Part shown: positions 53,210 through 61,767 of the stretch, in pieces
Layout of the letters: every line of letters begins with the position of its first letter
Position numbering within the stretch: position 1 is the stretch's first letter
Origin: Micromonospora siamensis
Lineage (GTDB): Bacteria > Actinomycetota > Actinomycetes > Mycobacteriales > Micromonosporaceae
Length of the DNA stretch: 64,000 nucleotides
Assembly: GCF_900090305.1 (NCBI RefSeq)
Contig: NZ_LT607751.1
Span: 744,001 to 808,000, forward strand
Direction: 5' to 3'
Position numbers and translations under genes: made by a program
The notes under the pieces: generated by a model
Databases searched by the model: none
What the model saw: only the letters and a program-made list of their open reading frames with translations
What the model was told of the DNA's origin: nothing

Positions 53210-54130
53210 GTGGGTGAACTGCAGGACCTGGCGCGGGCCTTGGTGCCAAGCGGTGGGGTGGTCACGGCGGGGGAGGCGCTGGCTGCGGGTCTGACCCGTG
53301 CCCAGATCCGCTCGCTCTACCGGTCCGGTCGTTGGGTCCGGGTGGCCCGCGGTTGCTTCGTAGCGGCTCCCGGCGATGACGTCGCCCGGATGAGGCGGGC
53401 TCGGATCGTCGCTGCGGTGGCCAGCCTGGGGCCCTCGGCGGTGGCGGTTCTGGACACTGCCGCCGAGTTGCACCGGATGCAGGGGTTGCGATTGACGTCG
53501 GCCATCCACGTCTCGGTCCCTGTGGACAGTCCACGTCCGCAGCGTCTCGGTGACCCCGATCTGGTGGTGCACCAGTTGACCCTGGGCGCGGCGGACGTGT
53601 GCACCGTGGCCGGCGTACCGGCGACCACACCGGCGCGCACGGCGGCCGACGTGATCCTTCGGGTCGACCGGTACGCCGCGGTCTGCGTGCTGGACTCCGC
53701 GATGAACCGGCGGCTGCTCACGCCGGAGGATCTGGCCGCACTTCCGGAGCGGATCGCCCGACGCCGGGGTGCGGTCGCCGCCAGGAAGTGTCTGGTCGAG
53801 GTGGACGGACGGGCGCAATCCCCGCTGGAGACCAGGTCTCGACTTCGCTGCGTGGACGGCGGTGTGCCGCCCGAGGATCTTCAGGTGGAGGTCCGGGACG
53901 AGGACGGCTACCTCCTCGGAGTCGGCGATCTTGGCTGGCGGTCCGCTCGGGTGCTCGCCGAGGCCGACGGCCAAGGGCCCCACCGCACGCCGCAGGCGGT
54001 CTTCGAGGACCGGATGAGACAGAACCGCCTGGTCAACGCCGGCTGGAAGGTCCTCCGCTTCACCTGGGCCGACACCCTCCGCCCCGACTACATCCCAGAA
54101 ACCGTCAAGCGCGCCCTACGAACCCCCTAA
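53210..54130 (+). CDS. AbiEi-like winged-helix protein with DUF559/Vsr-like nuclease fold
   Basis: About 306 aa. N-terminal AbiEi-type domain (GGVVTAGEALAAGLTRAQIR, LYRSGRWVRVARGCFVAAPG) as in type IV antitoxins; C-terminal DUF559/Vsr-like region with RAQSPLETRSRLRC, GVGDLGWRSARVLAEADGQG (candidate Glu, Asp, Glu metal ligands) and LVNAGWKVLRFTWAD. GTG 53210 has AGGGTGG just ahead. In this architecture the protein is usually encoded alone, with no AbiEii toxin, as here. It lies between purA and purD and is bracketed by two copies of a 61-bp palindrome, suggesting an accessory insertion. Confidence 0.78.
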   Translation: MGELQDLARALVPSGGVVTAGEALAAGLTRAQIRSLYRSGRWVRVARGCFVAAPGDDVARMRRARIVAAVASLGPSAVAVLDTAAELHRMQGLRLTSAIHVSVPVDSPRPQRLGDPDLVVHQLTLGAADVCTVAGVPATTPARTAADVILRVDRYAAVCVLDSAMNRRLLTPEDLAALPERIARRRGAVAARKCLVEVDGRAQSPLETRSRLRCVDGGVPPEDLQVEVRDEDGYLLGVGDLGWRSARVLAEADGQGPHRTPQAVFEDRMRQNRLVNAGWKVLRFTWADTLRPDYIPETVKRALRTP

Positions 54131-54154
54131 CCCCCCACCCCCCGGCTCCGCCCG

Positions 54155-54215
54155 GTTGATCAAGAGGTTCTGGTCGTGATCCGGCCGAAAATGAGACGCA
54201 AACTCCTTGATCAAC
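54155..54215. repeat. 61-bp palindromic repeat, copy 2
   Basis: Arms 54155-54175 and 54195-54215 start GTTGATCAAG, match 16 of 21, and span exactly the same 61 bp as copy 1. It ends 34 bases before the purD start and is followed by GGGGTGGGGGTGGGGG. Confidence 0.78.
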
Positions 54216-54249
54216 GGGGTGGGGGTGGGGGTCAGTAGGATGCGGGGTC

Positions 54250-55497
54250 GTGCGGGTTCTTTTGGTGGGTGGTGGTGGGCGGGAGCATGCGCTCGCGCTC
54301 GGGTTGGCTTCCGACGAGGCCGTTGAGGCGTTGATCGCGGCTCCCGGTAATCCGGGGATCGCCTCCGTGGCGCAGGTGCGGCCCGTCGACGCGGCCGATC
54401 CGGCGTCCGTTGCGGCACTCGCCGTGGAGGTCGGCGCGGACCTGGTGGTGGTCGGGCCGGAGGGGCCGCTGGTGGCGGGGGCCGCCGACGCGGTCCGCGC
54501 CAAGGGGATCGCCGTGTTCGGGCCGTCCGCCGAGGCGGCCCGGCTGGAGGGGTCCAAGACGTTCGCCAAGGACGTGATGACCGCCGCCGGTGTGCCGACC
54601 GCCCGCGCGTACACCTGCACCGACGCGGAGAGCACCGCCCGGGCGCTGGACGAGTTCGGCGCGCCGTACGTGGTGAAGAACGACGGCCTCGCCGCCGGCA
54701 AGGGTGTCGTGGTGACCGACGACCGGGCCCGGGCGCTGGAGCACGCCGCCGAGTGCGGCCGGGTGGTGGTCGAGGAGTACCTCGCCGGCCCCGAGGTGTC
54801 GCTCTTCGTGGTCACCGACAGCGAGGCGGCCGTGCCGCTGCTGCCGGCGCAGGACTTCAAGCGGGTCGGTGACGGCGACACCGGCCCGAACACCGGCGGC
54901 ATGGGGGCGTACGCGCCGCTGCCGTGGGCGCCGTCCGGCCTGGTCGACGAGGTGATGCGGGACGTCGTGCACCCCACCCTGGCCGAGATGCGCCGCCGGG
55001 GCACCCCGTTCGCCGGCCTGCTCTACGTCGGCCTGGCCATCACAGCCGCCGGACCTCGGGTGATCGAGTTCAACGCCCGCTTCGGCGACCCGGAGACCCA
55101 GGTCGTACTCGCGTTGCTGGAGACGCCGCTGGCCGGGCTGCTGCACGCGGCGGCGACCGGCACGCTGGCCGGGCATCCGCCGCTGCGGTGGCGGGACGGT
55201 GCGGCGGTGACCGTGGTGGTCGCCGCCGAGGACTACCCGGCGGCGCCGCGCACCGGCGACCCGATCACCGGCGCCGAGCGCCCGGGCGTCATCCACGCGG
55301 GCACCCGCCGCGACCCCGACGGCACGTTGCGCTCCGCCGGGGGCCGGGTCCTCTGCGGTACGGCCACCGGCGCCGACCTGACCGCCGCGCGGGACGCCGC
55401 CTACGACCTGGTACGCGGCATCGAGCTGGCCGGTTCGCACCACCGCACCGACATCGCCGCCGCCGCGATCGAGGGCCGGATCACCGTCCCCCGCTGA
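54250..55497 (+). CDS. purD: Phosphoribosylamine-glycine ligase
   Basis: 415 aa ATP-grasp enzyme of purine synthesis. VRVLLVGGGGREHALALGLA at the start, ATP-grasp pieces YVVKNDGLAAGKGVVVTDDR and VVVEEYLAGPEVSLFVVTDS, PAQDFKRVGDGDTGPNTGGM, and FNARFGDPETQVVL. GTG 54250 gives the family length. Only 120 bases from the AbiEi-like gene; no promoter is obvious other than the repeat region. Confidence 0.96.
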   Translation: MRVLLVGGGGREHALALGLASDEAVEALIAAPGNPGIASVAQVRPVDAADPASVAALAVEVGADLVVVGPEGPLVAGAADAVRAKGIAVFGPSAEAARLEGSKTFAKDVMTAAGVPTARAYTCTDAESTARALDEFGAPYVVKNDGLAAGKGVVVTDDRARALEHAAECGRVVVEEYLAGPEVSLFVVTDSEAAVPLLPAQDFKRVGDGDTGPNTGGMGAYAPLPWAPSGLVDEVMRDVVHPTLAEMRRRGTPFAGLLYVGLAITAAGPRVIEFNARFGDPETQVVLALLETPLAGLLHAAATGTLAGHPPLRWRDGAAVTVVVAAEDYPAAPRTGDPITGAERPGVIHAGTRRDPDGTLRSAGGRVLCGTATGADLTAARDAAYDLVRGIELAGSHHRTDIAAAAIEGRITVPR

Positions 55498-55520
55498 GCC
55501 GCTACCGCTGAGCCGCTACC
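55493..55520. repeat. Tandem 14-bp duplication between convergent genes
   Basis: GCTGAGCCGCTACC occurs twice in perfect tandem (55493-55506 and 55507-55520). It contains the purD TGA stop (55495-55497) and the MFS gene's TAG stop (55516-55518), so slippage here would alter neither coding sequence much. Confidence 0.85.
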
Positions 55521-56832
55521 GCTGCTCGGCGGGGTCGCGGGGCCCGGTGGGGATCGACTGCTCGCTCACCGGCAGCTCCGGTTCGGCCGTCTCACCGGGC
55601 GGCGCCGGCGGATACAGCGGCTCGGAGTCCAGCTCACGCAGCACCGGCAGCAGTGCGGCGACCACGGCGGCGGCCAGCACCGAACCGGCCAGCCACAGGA
55701 ACGCCGTCCGGATGCCCAGCGCCTCGACGAGCGGCCCGGCGAGCAGGTAGCCGGCCGGCCCGGCCGCGTACGCGAAGGAGGTCACCACCCCGACCACCCG
55801 GCCGCGCAGCCGCTCCGGGGTGCGGGTCTGCATGGCGTAGTTGGAGAGCGGCCCGACCGGCCCGTACGCGATCCCGACCAGCGCCGCGCAGGCGATCATG
55901 GCCGGGTACGGCGGCAGGAACGCCAGGCCGAGCAGCGCGCCGCCGGTGGCCACCAGCGCCACCGCGAGGAGGGTACGGCGGCGGATCAGCCGCCCGGCCA
56001 CGCTGGAGGCGAGCGAGCCGACCACGGTGCCGACGCTCATGGTCATCAGGATCGAGCCCAGCCGCGCCGGCTGGCTCTGCTCGACGAACCAGGCCGGCAG
56101 GAGCACCCCCTCGACGGGCAGGTAGAGCGCCACCAGCACCATCATGATCAGCGCGATGGCGCGTAGCAGCGGGTCCCGCCAGACGAACCGCAGGCCCTCC
56201 ACGGTGCCCGTCCAGAGCCCGGCCGGCGGCTTCTCGGGGCGGCCGGCGCCGGGCAGCCGGACGGCCGCGATGAGCAGCACCGCGATGGCGAAGCCGGCGG
56301 CGGTGACCCAGAGCGTATTGCCGGGGCCGACGGCGGCGATGAGCACGCCACCGACGCCGGGCCCGAAGAGGAACGCCAGGCCCCAGACCGCCTTGTGCAC
56401 CCCGTTGGCCTGTTCGAGGCGCCAGCCGGCGGCGTGCGCGGCGGCGGGGAGCATCGTCTCCCGCGCGGCCAGGCCGGCGGGGTCGAATACGGCGCCGAGG
56501 GCGGCCAGCACGACGACCCAGCCGATGTTCAGCCCCAGCAGGGCGTCCACCACCGGGATCAGCGCGACCGAGACGGCGGAGAGCGCGTCGGACACCACCG
56601 CCGTACGCCGCCGGCCGATCAGGTCGACGACGGTGCCGGAGAAGAGACTGGAGACCAGCAGGGGCAGCGCCGTGGCGGCGGCCACGACGCCCGCGGCGGT
56701 GGCGCTGCCGGTGCGTTCCAGCACCAGCCAGGGCAGCGCCACGGTGGCCACCCCGTTGCCCGCCCCGGAGAGCAGGGTGGCCGCCTCGAGCAGCACGAGC
56801 GGGGTGCGGCGACGCGTCCCGTCAGTGGTCAT
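55516..56832 (-). CDS. MFS transporter
   Basis: 438 aa, 12 predicted membrane helices. Starts MTTDGTRRRTPLVLLEAATL; motif A region FSGTVVDLIGRRRTAVVSDA; second-half equivalent ASSVAGRLIRRRTLLAVALV. The layout is that of the enterobactin-exporter-like (EntS-type) MFS group often found in actinomycetes. ATG 56832 is preferred over ATG 56856. C-terminal tail is acidic and Pro-rich. Substrate unknown. Confidence 0.85.
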   Translation of the reverse strand: MTTDGTRRRTPLVLLEAATLLSGAGNGVATVALPWLVLERTGSATAAGVVAAATALPLLVSSLFSGTVVDLIGRRRTAVVSDALSAVSVALIPVVDALLGLNIGWVVVLAALGAVFDPAGLAARETMLPAAAHAAGWRLEQANGVHKAVWGLAFLFGPGVGGVLIAAVGPGNTLWVTAAGFAIAVLLIAAVRLPGAGRPEKPPAGLWTGTVEGLRFVWRDPLLRAIALIMMVLVALYLPVEGVLLPAWFVEQSQPARLGSILMTMSVGTVVGSLASSVAGRLIRRRTLLAVALVATGGALLGLAFLPPYPAMIACAALVGIAYGPVGPLSNYAMQTRTPERLRGRVVGVVTSFAYAAGPAGYLLAGPLVEALGIRTAFLWLAGSVLAAAVVAALLPVLRELDSEPLYPPAPPGETAEPELPVSEQSIPTGPRDPAEQR

Positions 56833-56904
56833 GGTGTTCCCGGCTTCAGGCCTCATCGTCGATCGACCCTAGCCAGAATCCACCAAAGTGGATAGTCCTG
56901 CCGG

Positions 56905-58467
56905 TCAGCCGTAGTAGCGGCGCAGCTCCCGGGCGAGGACCTTGCCGGTGGCATTGCGCGGCAGGTACTTCACGAAGACCACGTCCCGGGGTACGGAGAA
57001 CCGGGCCAGGTAGTGGCGCACGTACTCGCGGACCGCCTCGGGGTCGAGCGTCTCGCCGGGGTGCAGGGCGAGGAACGCGGCCAGCCGCTGGCCGTACTCG
57101 TCGTCGGGGACCCCGATCACGGCCGCCTCGCGTACCTGGGGAAGCTGGGCGATCAGGTCCTCCACCTCGGACGGGAAGACGTTCTCCCCGCCCGAGACGA
57201 TCATGTCGTCGGCCCGCCCGTCGACGAAGAGCAGCCCGTCGGCGTTGATCCGGCCCAGGTCACCGGTGTCGAGCAGGCCGTCGTGGGTCTCCCGGCGTAC
57301 GCCGGAGGTGTAGCCCTCGAAGAGCATCTCGTTGCCGACCAGGATCCGCCCGACCCGCCCGTCCGGCACCGGCGCGCCGGTCTCGTCGAGGATCGCCAGC
57401 CGGGTGCCGTGCGGTGGCCGGCCGGCGGTGGTGGGCGCCTGCCGCAGGTCGGGCGGGGCGGCGATGGAGGCCCAGGAGACCTCGGTGGAGCCGTACAGGT
57501 TGTAGAGGACGTCGCCGAAGGCGTTCATGAACCGGTGGGCCAGCCCGCCGGGCAGCGCGGAACCGCTGACCGCCACCACCTTGAGTGTCGGCCGGGGCTC
57601 CGGGATCGGCACCTCCAGCAGTCGTTGCAGCATCACCGGTACGGCGAAGAGCGCGTCGCAACCCTGGTTGCCGAGCGCGGTGAGGGTGGCGCCCGGGTCG
57701 AAGCGGCGGTGCAGCACGATGGTGGCCCGCAGCGCGAAGGAGACCTGGAGGGCGGCGTACCCCCAGGTGTGGAAGAGCGGCGCGGCGATCATCACCCGGT
57801 CCCGGGCGTGCAGCGGGATCCGGTCGATGATGGAGACCAGCGGGCCGAAGCCGTTGGGGGTGGGCCGGCGGGCGCCCTTGGGCGTGCCGGTGGTGCCGGA
57901 GGTGAGCACGATGGTCCGCCCGTCCCGGTCCGGCGGTTGCAGCTCACCGGGGGGCGCGGCGGTCACCAGCTCGGCCAGGCCGCGCTCGTCGATGCGGGGC
58001 AGTTCGGCGGGGAGCCCGAGCAGCCGCTCGGTGAAGTCGTCGTCGTGCACCAGCACCCGCAGCGCCTGTTCCTCGGCGACGGTGGCCAGCTGCGCCGCGG
58101 AGAGCCCGGTGTTGACCAGCACCGCGTCCGCGCCGAGCAGGGTGGCCGCCACCACCGTCTCGATCAGCCCGTGGTGGTTGCGGCAGAGCACCCCGATCCG
58201 GTCGCCGGCCTGTACGCCGAGCCCGGCCCGCAGTGACCGGGCCACCCGCTCGGAGCGGTCGAGCAGCTCCTGGTAGGTCAGTTCGGCGCCGTGCTCGTCG
58301 ATGACGGCGGGCCGGCCGGGGTCGCGGGCGGCGGCCTGGCGCAGTTCGCCGGCGAGACTCCAGCCCCACTTGCGCAGCGCGCCGAGCTGGGAGGCGACCC
58401 GGATGGGTCGGCCGGGGGTGAGCAGCCCGCGACGCGTCAAGGTGGCGACGACGAACGGCAGGTCCAT
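56905..58467 (-). CDS. Acyl-CoA synthetase (FadD-like, AMP-forming)
   Basis: 520 aa adenylate-forming enzyme that activates a carboxylic acid to acyl-AMP then acyl-CoA. P-loop TIVLTSGTTGTPKGARRPTP, A5 YNLYGSTEVSWASIA, A7-A8 LLDTGDLGRINADGLLFVDG and DDMIVSGGENVFPSEVE, catalytic Lys in NATGKVLARELRRYY. ATG 58467 follows GAGGAGG by 9 bases. In the same direction as acyl-CoA dehydrogenase and SCP2 genes, consistent with catabolism of fatty acids or sterol side chains. Confidence 0.92.
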   Translation of the reverse strand: MDLPFVVATLTRRGLLTPGRPIRVASQLGALRKWGWSLAGELRQAAARDPGRPAVIDEHGAELTYQELLDRSERVARSLRAGLGVQAGDRIGVLCRNHHGLIETVVAATLLGADAVLVNTGLSAAQLATVAEEQALRVLVHDDDFTERLLGLPAELPRIDERGLAELVTAAPPGELQPPDRDGRTIVLTSGTTGTPKGARRPTPNGFGPLVSIIDRIPLHARDRVMIAAPLFHTWGYAALQVSFALRATIVLHRRFDPGATLTALGNQGCDALFAVPVMLQRLLEVPIPEPRPTLKVVAVSGSALPGGLAHRFMNAFGDVLYNLYGSTEVSWASIAAPPDLRQAPTTAGRPPHGTRLAILDETGAPVPDGRVGRILVGNEMLFEGYTSGVRRETHDGLLDTGDLGRINADGLLFVDGRADDMIVSGGENVFPSEVEDLIAQLPQVREAAVIGVPDDEYGQRLAAFLALHPGETLDPEAVREYVRHYLARFSVPRDVVFVKYLPRNATGKVLARELRRYYG

Positions 58468-58702
58468 GGCCGTGAGCCTCCTCAGGGGTGCGGGAAGGCC
58501 CGGCCGGGGCCCTCCAGGGGCGTCGTCTTCCGATCATGCCCGCTGGCGGCGCGGGGGCGCAGGGCGCCGTGGGCCGTCCCACGTCGTTGGTCACCCTCCG
58601 TCGTGGCAGAGGTGACCCAGAGGTGAGATGGGTGGGTCGGGCCGCGGGAAGCCGACGCCGGTCGGTCCGACCGCCGCCGGGCCGGCCGACCGGGATGGCG
58701 GG

Positions 58703-59917
58703 TCAGCGGATCTGGACGCCCGAGATGGCCCGGGAGATGACCAGCCGCTGGATCTCGGAGGTGCCCTCGAAGATGGTGTAGATCTTGGCATCCCGGTACC
58801 AGCGTTCCACCGGGTGGTCGCGGAGGAAGCCGGCGCCGCCGAGCAGCTGCACCGCCTTCTCGGTGACCGACACGGCCACCTCGCCGGCCTTCAGCTTGGA
58901 CATCGAGCCTTCCCCGGCGCTGAACGGCCGGTTGTTGCGCCCCATCCAGGAGGCCCGCCAGACCAGCAGCCGGGCCGCGTCGATCTCCGTCTTCATGTCG
59001 GCCAGCGCGAAGGCGACCGCCTGGTTGGTGATGATCGGCCGGCCGAACTGGACGCGCTCCTTGGCGTAGTCCAGGGCGTACTCGTAGGCGGCCCGGGCGA
59101 CGCCGAGCGCCTGCGCGCCGACGGTCGGCCGGGAGAGCTCGAAGGTCCGCATGGCGGCCTGTCCGGCGGCCCGCTGTCCGGACCGGGCGCGGGCCAGCCG
59201 CTCGTCGAGCGCTTCCTTCTCGCCGAGCAGGCAGCGGCCGGGCACCCGGACGTCGTCGAGGAAGACGTCGGCCGTGTGCGAGGCGCGCAGCCCCAGCTTG
59301 CGCAGCTTGCGGGTGGCGGTGAGCCCCGGCGTCCCCGGCGGTACGACGAAGGCGGCCTGCCCGCGCGAGCCGAGCGTCGGGTCGACCGAGGCGGTGACCA
59401 CGTGCACGGCGGCGATCCCGCCGTTGGTGGCGTACGCCTTCTGGCCGCTGAGCACCCACTCGTCGGTGGCCTCGTCGTAGCGGGCCCGGGTGCGCATGGC
59501 GCCGACGTCGGAGCCGGCCTCGGGTTCGCTGGTGCAGAACGCGGCGACGGCCGGTTCGTCCACCGTGCCGAAGCACTGCGGCACCCACTCGACGAGCTGG
59601 TCGGGGGTGCCGGCGCCGAAGATGGCGGCCACCGCGAGGGAGGTGCCGAAGATGCTCATCCCGATGCCGGCGTCGCCCCAGAAGAGCTCCTCGCTGGCGA
59701 TCGGGAGGGAGAGGCCGGTGGGGTCGGCCCAGCAGGTGGCGAGGAACTCGAAGCCGTAGAGCCCGACCTTCGCCGCTTCCTGGACGATCGGCCAGGGAGT
59801 CTCCTCCCGGGCGTCCCACTCGGCCGCGGCCGGGCGCACGACGTCGGCGGCGAAGCCGTGCACCCAGTCGCGGAGGTCCCGCTGTTCCTCGTTCAGGTCG
59901 AGCGAGAACTCGGCCAT
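58703..59917 (-). CDS. Acyl-CoA dehydrogenase
   Basis: 404 aa flavoprotein. Starts MAEFSLDLNEEQRDLRDWVH; FAD/substrate signature CTSEPEAGSDVGAMRTRARY; C-terminal GGAGFLRDHPVERWYRDAKI then IFEGTSEIQRLVISRAI, with the usual active-site FEGTSEIQ region. Introduces the 2,3-double bond in acyl-CoA. Two bases after the SCP2 stop, so they are co-translated. A weak hairpin (58658-58693) follows. Confidence 0.94.
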   Translation of the reverse strand: MAEFSLDLNEEQRDLRDWVHGFAADVVRPAAAEWDAREETPWPIVQEAAKVGLYGFEFLATCWADPTGLSLPIASEELFWGDAGIGMSIFGTSLAVAAIFGAGTPDQLVEWVPQCFGTVDEPAVAAFCTSEPEAGSDVGAMRTRARYDEATDEWVLSGQKAYATNGGIAAVHVVTASVDPTLGSRGQAAFVVPPGTPGLTATRKLRKLGLRASHTADVFLDDVRVPGRCLLGEKEALDERLARARSGQRAAGQAAMRTFELSRPTVGAQALGVARAAYEYALDYAKERVQFGRPIITNQAVAFALADMKTEIDAARLLVWRASWMGRNNRPFSAGEGSMSKLKAGEVAVSVTEKAVQLLGGAGFLRDHPVERWYRDAKIYTIFEGTSEIQRLVISRAISGVQIR

Positions 59918-59919
59918 GG

Positions 59920-60372
59920 TCAGGCCTTGGGGATGTCGAACAGGTTCGCGATGTTGGCGGCCAGGCCGAGGTCGCCCTTGGCCTTCAGCTTGCCGGTCAT
60001 GAACATCATCACCGGGTTGGCGCCACCGGAGACGATCTTCAGGAACTCGACCGGGCCCATGGTGAGGCTGAGCTTCGGGTCGCGGGTGGCGCCCTCGTTG
60101 ACCGTGCAGGTGCCGTTCTCGACGACGACCTCGTAGGTGTCGGTGCCACCGTCGGGGCGGCCGGTGATGTTCCAGTGGATCACCGCGTTGGTGTTGCCGG
60201 CCTTCTCCGGGCGGAACAGCGACGGCATCCGGCTGAAGACCTCGCTGAGGATCTTGCCGCGCTGGTCGCCGGACATCACCTGGGCGATCTTGTCGTCCGG
60301 GGTGGACTTGACCAGCTGGGCGAACTCCTTGGGCCCGACGTTGGCGAAGTTGGCCGGGTCGAAGTCAGTCAT
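59920..60372 (-). CDS. SCP2 sterol-binding domain protein
   Basis: 150 aa. SCP2/sterol-carrier fold: IAQVMSGDQRGKILSEVFSR, NAVIHWNITGRPDGGTDTYE, NGTCTVNEGATRDPKLSLTM and MMFMTGKLKAKGDLGLAANI. Binds lipids or acyl-CoA and may present substrate to the co-transcribed acyl-CoA dehydrogenase. Divergent from a TetR gene across 76 bases holding two overlapping dyads, hence probably repressed by it. Confidence 0.92.
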   Translation of the reverse strand: MTDFDPANFANVGPKEFAQLVKSTPDDKIAQVMSGDQRGKILSEVFSRMPSLFRPEKAGNTNAVIHWNITGRPDGGTDTYEVVVENGTCTVNEGATRDPKLSLTMGPVEFLKIVSGGANPVMMFMTGKLKAKGDLGLAANIANLFDIPKA

Positions 60373-60402
60373 GGGGGAGACACCTTCCGGGGGAGGCGAT
60401 TT

Positions 60403-60441
60403 GGTTACTGAAGCGTAACCTTACGCACGAGTAGGTATGCT
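60403..60441. promoter_or_regulatory. TetR operator and leaderless promoter
   Basis: Two overlapping perfect dyads: GGTTAC-N6-GTAACC (60403-60420) and GCGTAACCTTACGC (60413-60426). TATGCT at 60436-60441 is a -10 placed 7 bases before GTG 60449. The dyads cover the -35 position, fitting repression of the TetR gene and, across the gap, of the SCP2-dehydrogenase genes. Confidence 0.65.
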
Positions 60442-60448
60442 GGCAAGA

Positions 60449-61087
60449 GTGTCCAGCGCACCCGCCTACAAGCGCCTGCCCCGCGCCGTACGCGAGCAGC
60501 AGATGCTCGACGCGGCGGTCAAGGTCTTCTCCCGTCGCGGCTTCCACGCCGCCAGCATGGACGAGATCGCCGACGACGCCGGCATCTCCAAACCCATGGT
60601 CTACGCCTACCTGGGGACCAAGGAGGAGCTCTTCGTCGCCTGCCTGCACCGCGAGGGCACCCGGATGACGGAGGCCATCGCCGGAGCGGCCGCCCCCGAC
60701 CTCCCCGCCGACGTCCGGCTCTGGCGGGGGCTGCGCGCATTCTTCAGCTTCGTCGGCGCCCACCGGGACGGCTGGGCGGTGCTCTACCGGCAGGCCCGCG
60801 GCTCCCAACCGTTCGCCGGTGAGCTGGCCGCCATGCGCGCCCGGCTGGTCGAGGTGGTCGCCGGGATGCTCGGCCACGCGTTGCGCGCCGAGGGGCGCGA
60901 GGTGGGCGAGACCGAGCTGGAGGTCGTCGCGTACGCGCTGGTGGGCGCCTCGGAGTCGCTCGCCGACTGGCTCGCCGACCACCCCGAGGCCGATCCGGAG
61001 AAGACCGCCACCCGGATGATGAACGCCGCCTGGCTCGGTGCCGGCCAGCTCCTGCGCGGCGCCACCTGGCGGCCACCCCACGCCTAG
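60449..61087 (+). CDS. TetR-family regulator of the lipid-catabolism genes
   Basis: 212 aa. HTH: REQQMLDAAVKVFSRRGFHA, ASMDEIADDAGISKPMVYAY, then LGTKEELFVACLHREG. The C-terminal domain is a helical ligand-binding bundle. GTG 60449 is chosen: the -10 hexamer is 7 bases upstream, implying a leaderless message; ATG 60437 lies inside that hexamer. Neighbouring genes suggest an acyl-CoA or sterol-derived ligand. Confidence 0.87.
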   Translation: MSSAPAYKRLPRAVREQQMLDAAVKVFSRRGFHAASMDEIADDAGISKPMVYAYLGTKEELFVACLHREGTRMTEAIAGAAAPDLPADVRLWRGLRAFFSFVGAHRDGWAVLYRQARGSQPFAGELAAMRARLVEVVAGMLGHALRAEGREVGETELEVVAYALVGASESLADWLADHPEADPEKTATRMMNAAWLGAGQLLRGATWRPPHA

Positions 61088-61093
61088 ACCCGC

Positions 61094-61711
61094 TCAGCGA
61101 CGCAGGGCGGCGCGGGCCCTGGCCCGGCGGCGGGCCCAGCGGGCCGCCTCGAAGAGACCGGAGACGGCCAACGACAGGCCGACGCCGACGAGGAGCCCCT
61201 TCACCGGATCCCGTTCGAAGGCCAGCCCGCCGAAGTAGCCGAGCAGCCCGCAGTAGAGCGCCCACGTCCCGCAGGCGAGCACGTCGTACCCGAGGAAGGA
61301 GCGCAGCGGATAGCGGACCGCGCCCATGGTCAGGGTGACCGCGGTCCGGCCGCCGGGGACGTACCGGGCGGTGGTCAGGATCATCCCGCCGCGCCGGTCC
61401 ACGGCCCGGCGGGCCCACTCCGAGCCCGACCGGCGCCGGCTGTCCGCCGGCAGCCGGGCCAGCCGGTGCGCCCCGCCGCCCCGGCCGATGCCGTAGGAGA
61501 CGTGGTCGCCGAGCAGCGCGCCGACCGCCGCCGCGACGATCACCCCGGCCAGGTGCGGCTCGCCGCCCGCGGCGAAGACCGCGGCGGTGATCACCACGGT
61601 CTCCCCGGGTACGGCGGGGAAGAACGCGTCGACCGCGGTGACCACGATGATCACCAGGTACACCCACGGCGACGTCACCGTCTGGTGCAGCAGGTCGAGC
61701 ACGTCCCCCAT
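61094..61711 (-). CDS. DedA-family membrane protein (second copy)
   Basis: 205 aa. DedA/SNARE-associated domain: FFPAVPGETVVITAAVFAAG, GALLGDHVSYGIGR and the Arg-Gly signature ARYVPGGRTAVTLTMGAVRY, with WALYCGLLGYFGG. Shorter than the DedA at 37893-38834 and without its tail. Ends 6 bases from the convergent TetR stop. ATG 61711; the upstream codons lack a ribosome site. Confidence 0.87.
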   Translation of the reverse strand: MGDVLDLLHQTVTSPWVYLVIIVVTAVDAFFPAVPGETVVITAAVFAAGGEPHLAGVIVAAAVGALLGDHVSYGIGRGGGAHRLARLPADSRRRSGSEWARRAVDRRGGMILTTARYVPGGRTAVTLTMGAVRYPLRSFLGYDVLACGTWALYCGLLGYFGGLAFERDPVKGLLVGVGLSLAVSGLFEAARWARRRARARAALRR

Positions 61712-61767
61712 GCCCTCATGCTTCTGCCCCGCGCTGTCGGGAGGGGGCCCTTCCTGCACAAAAGGCG

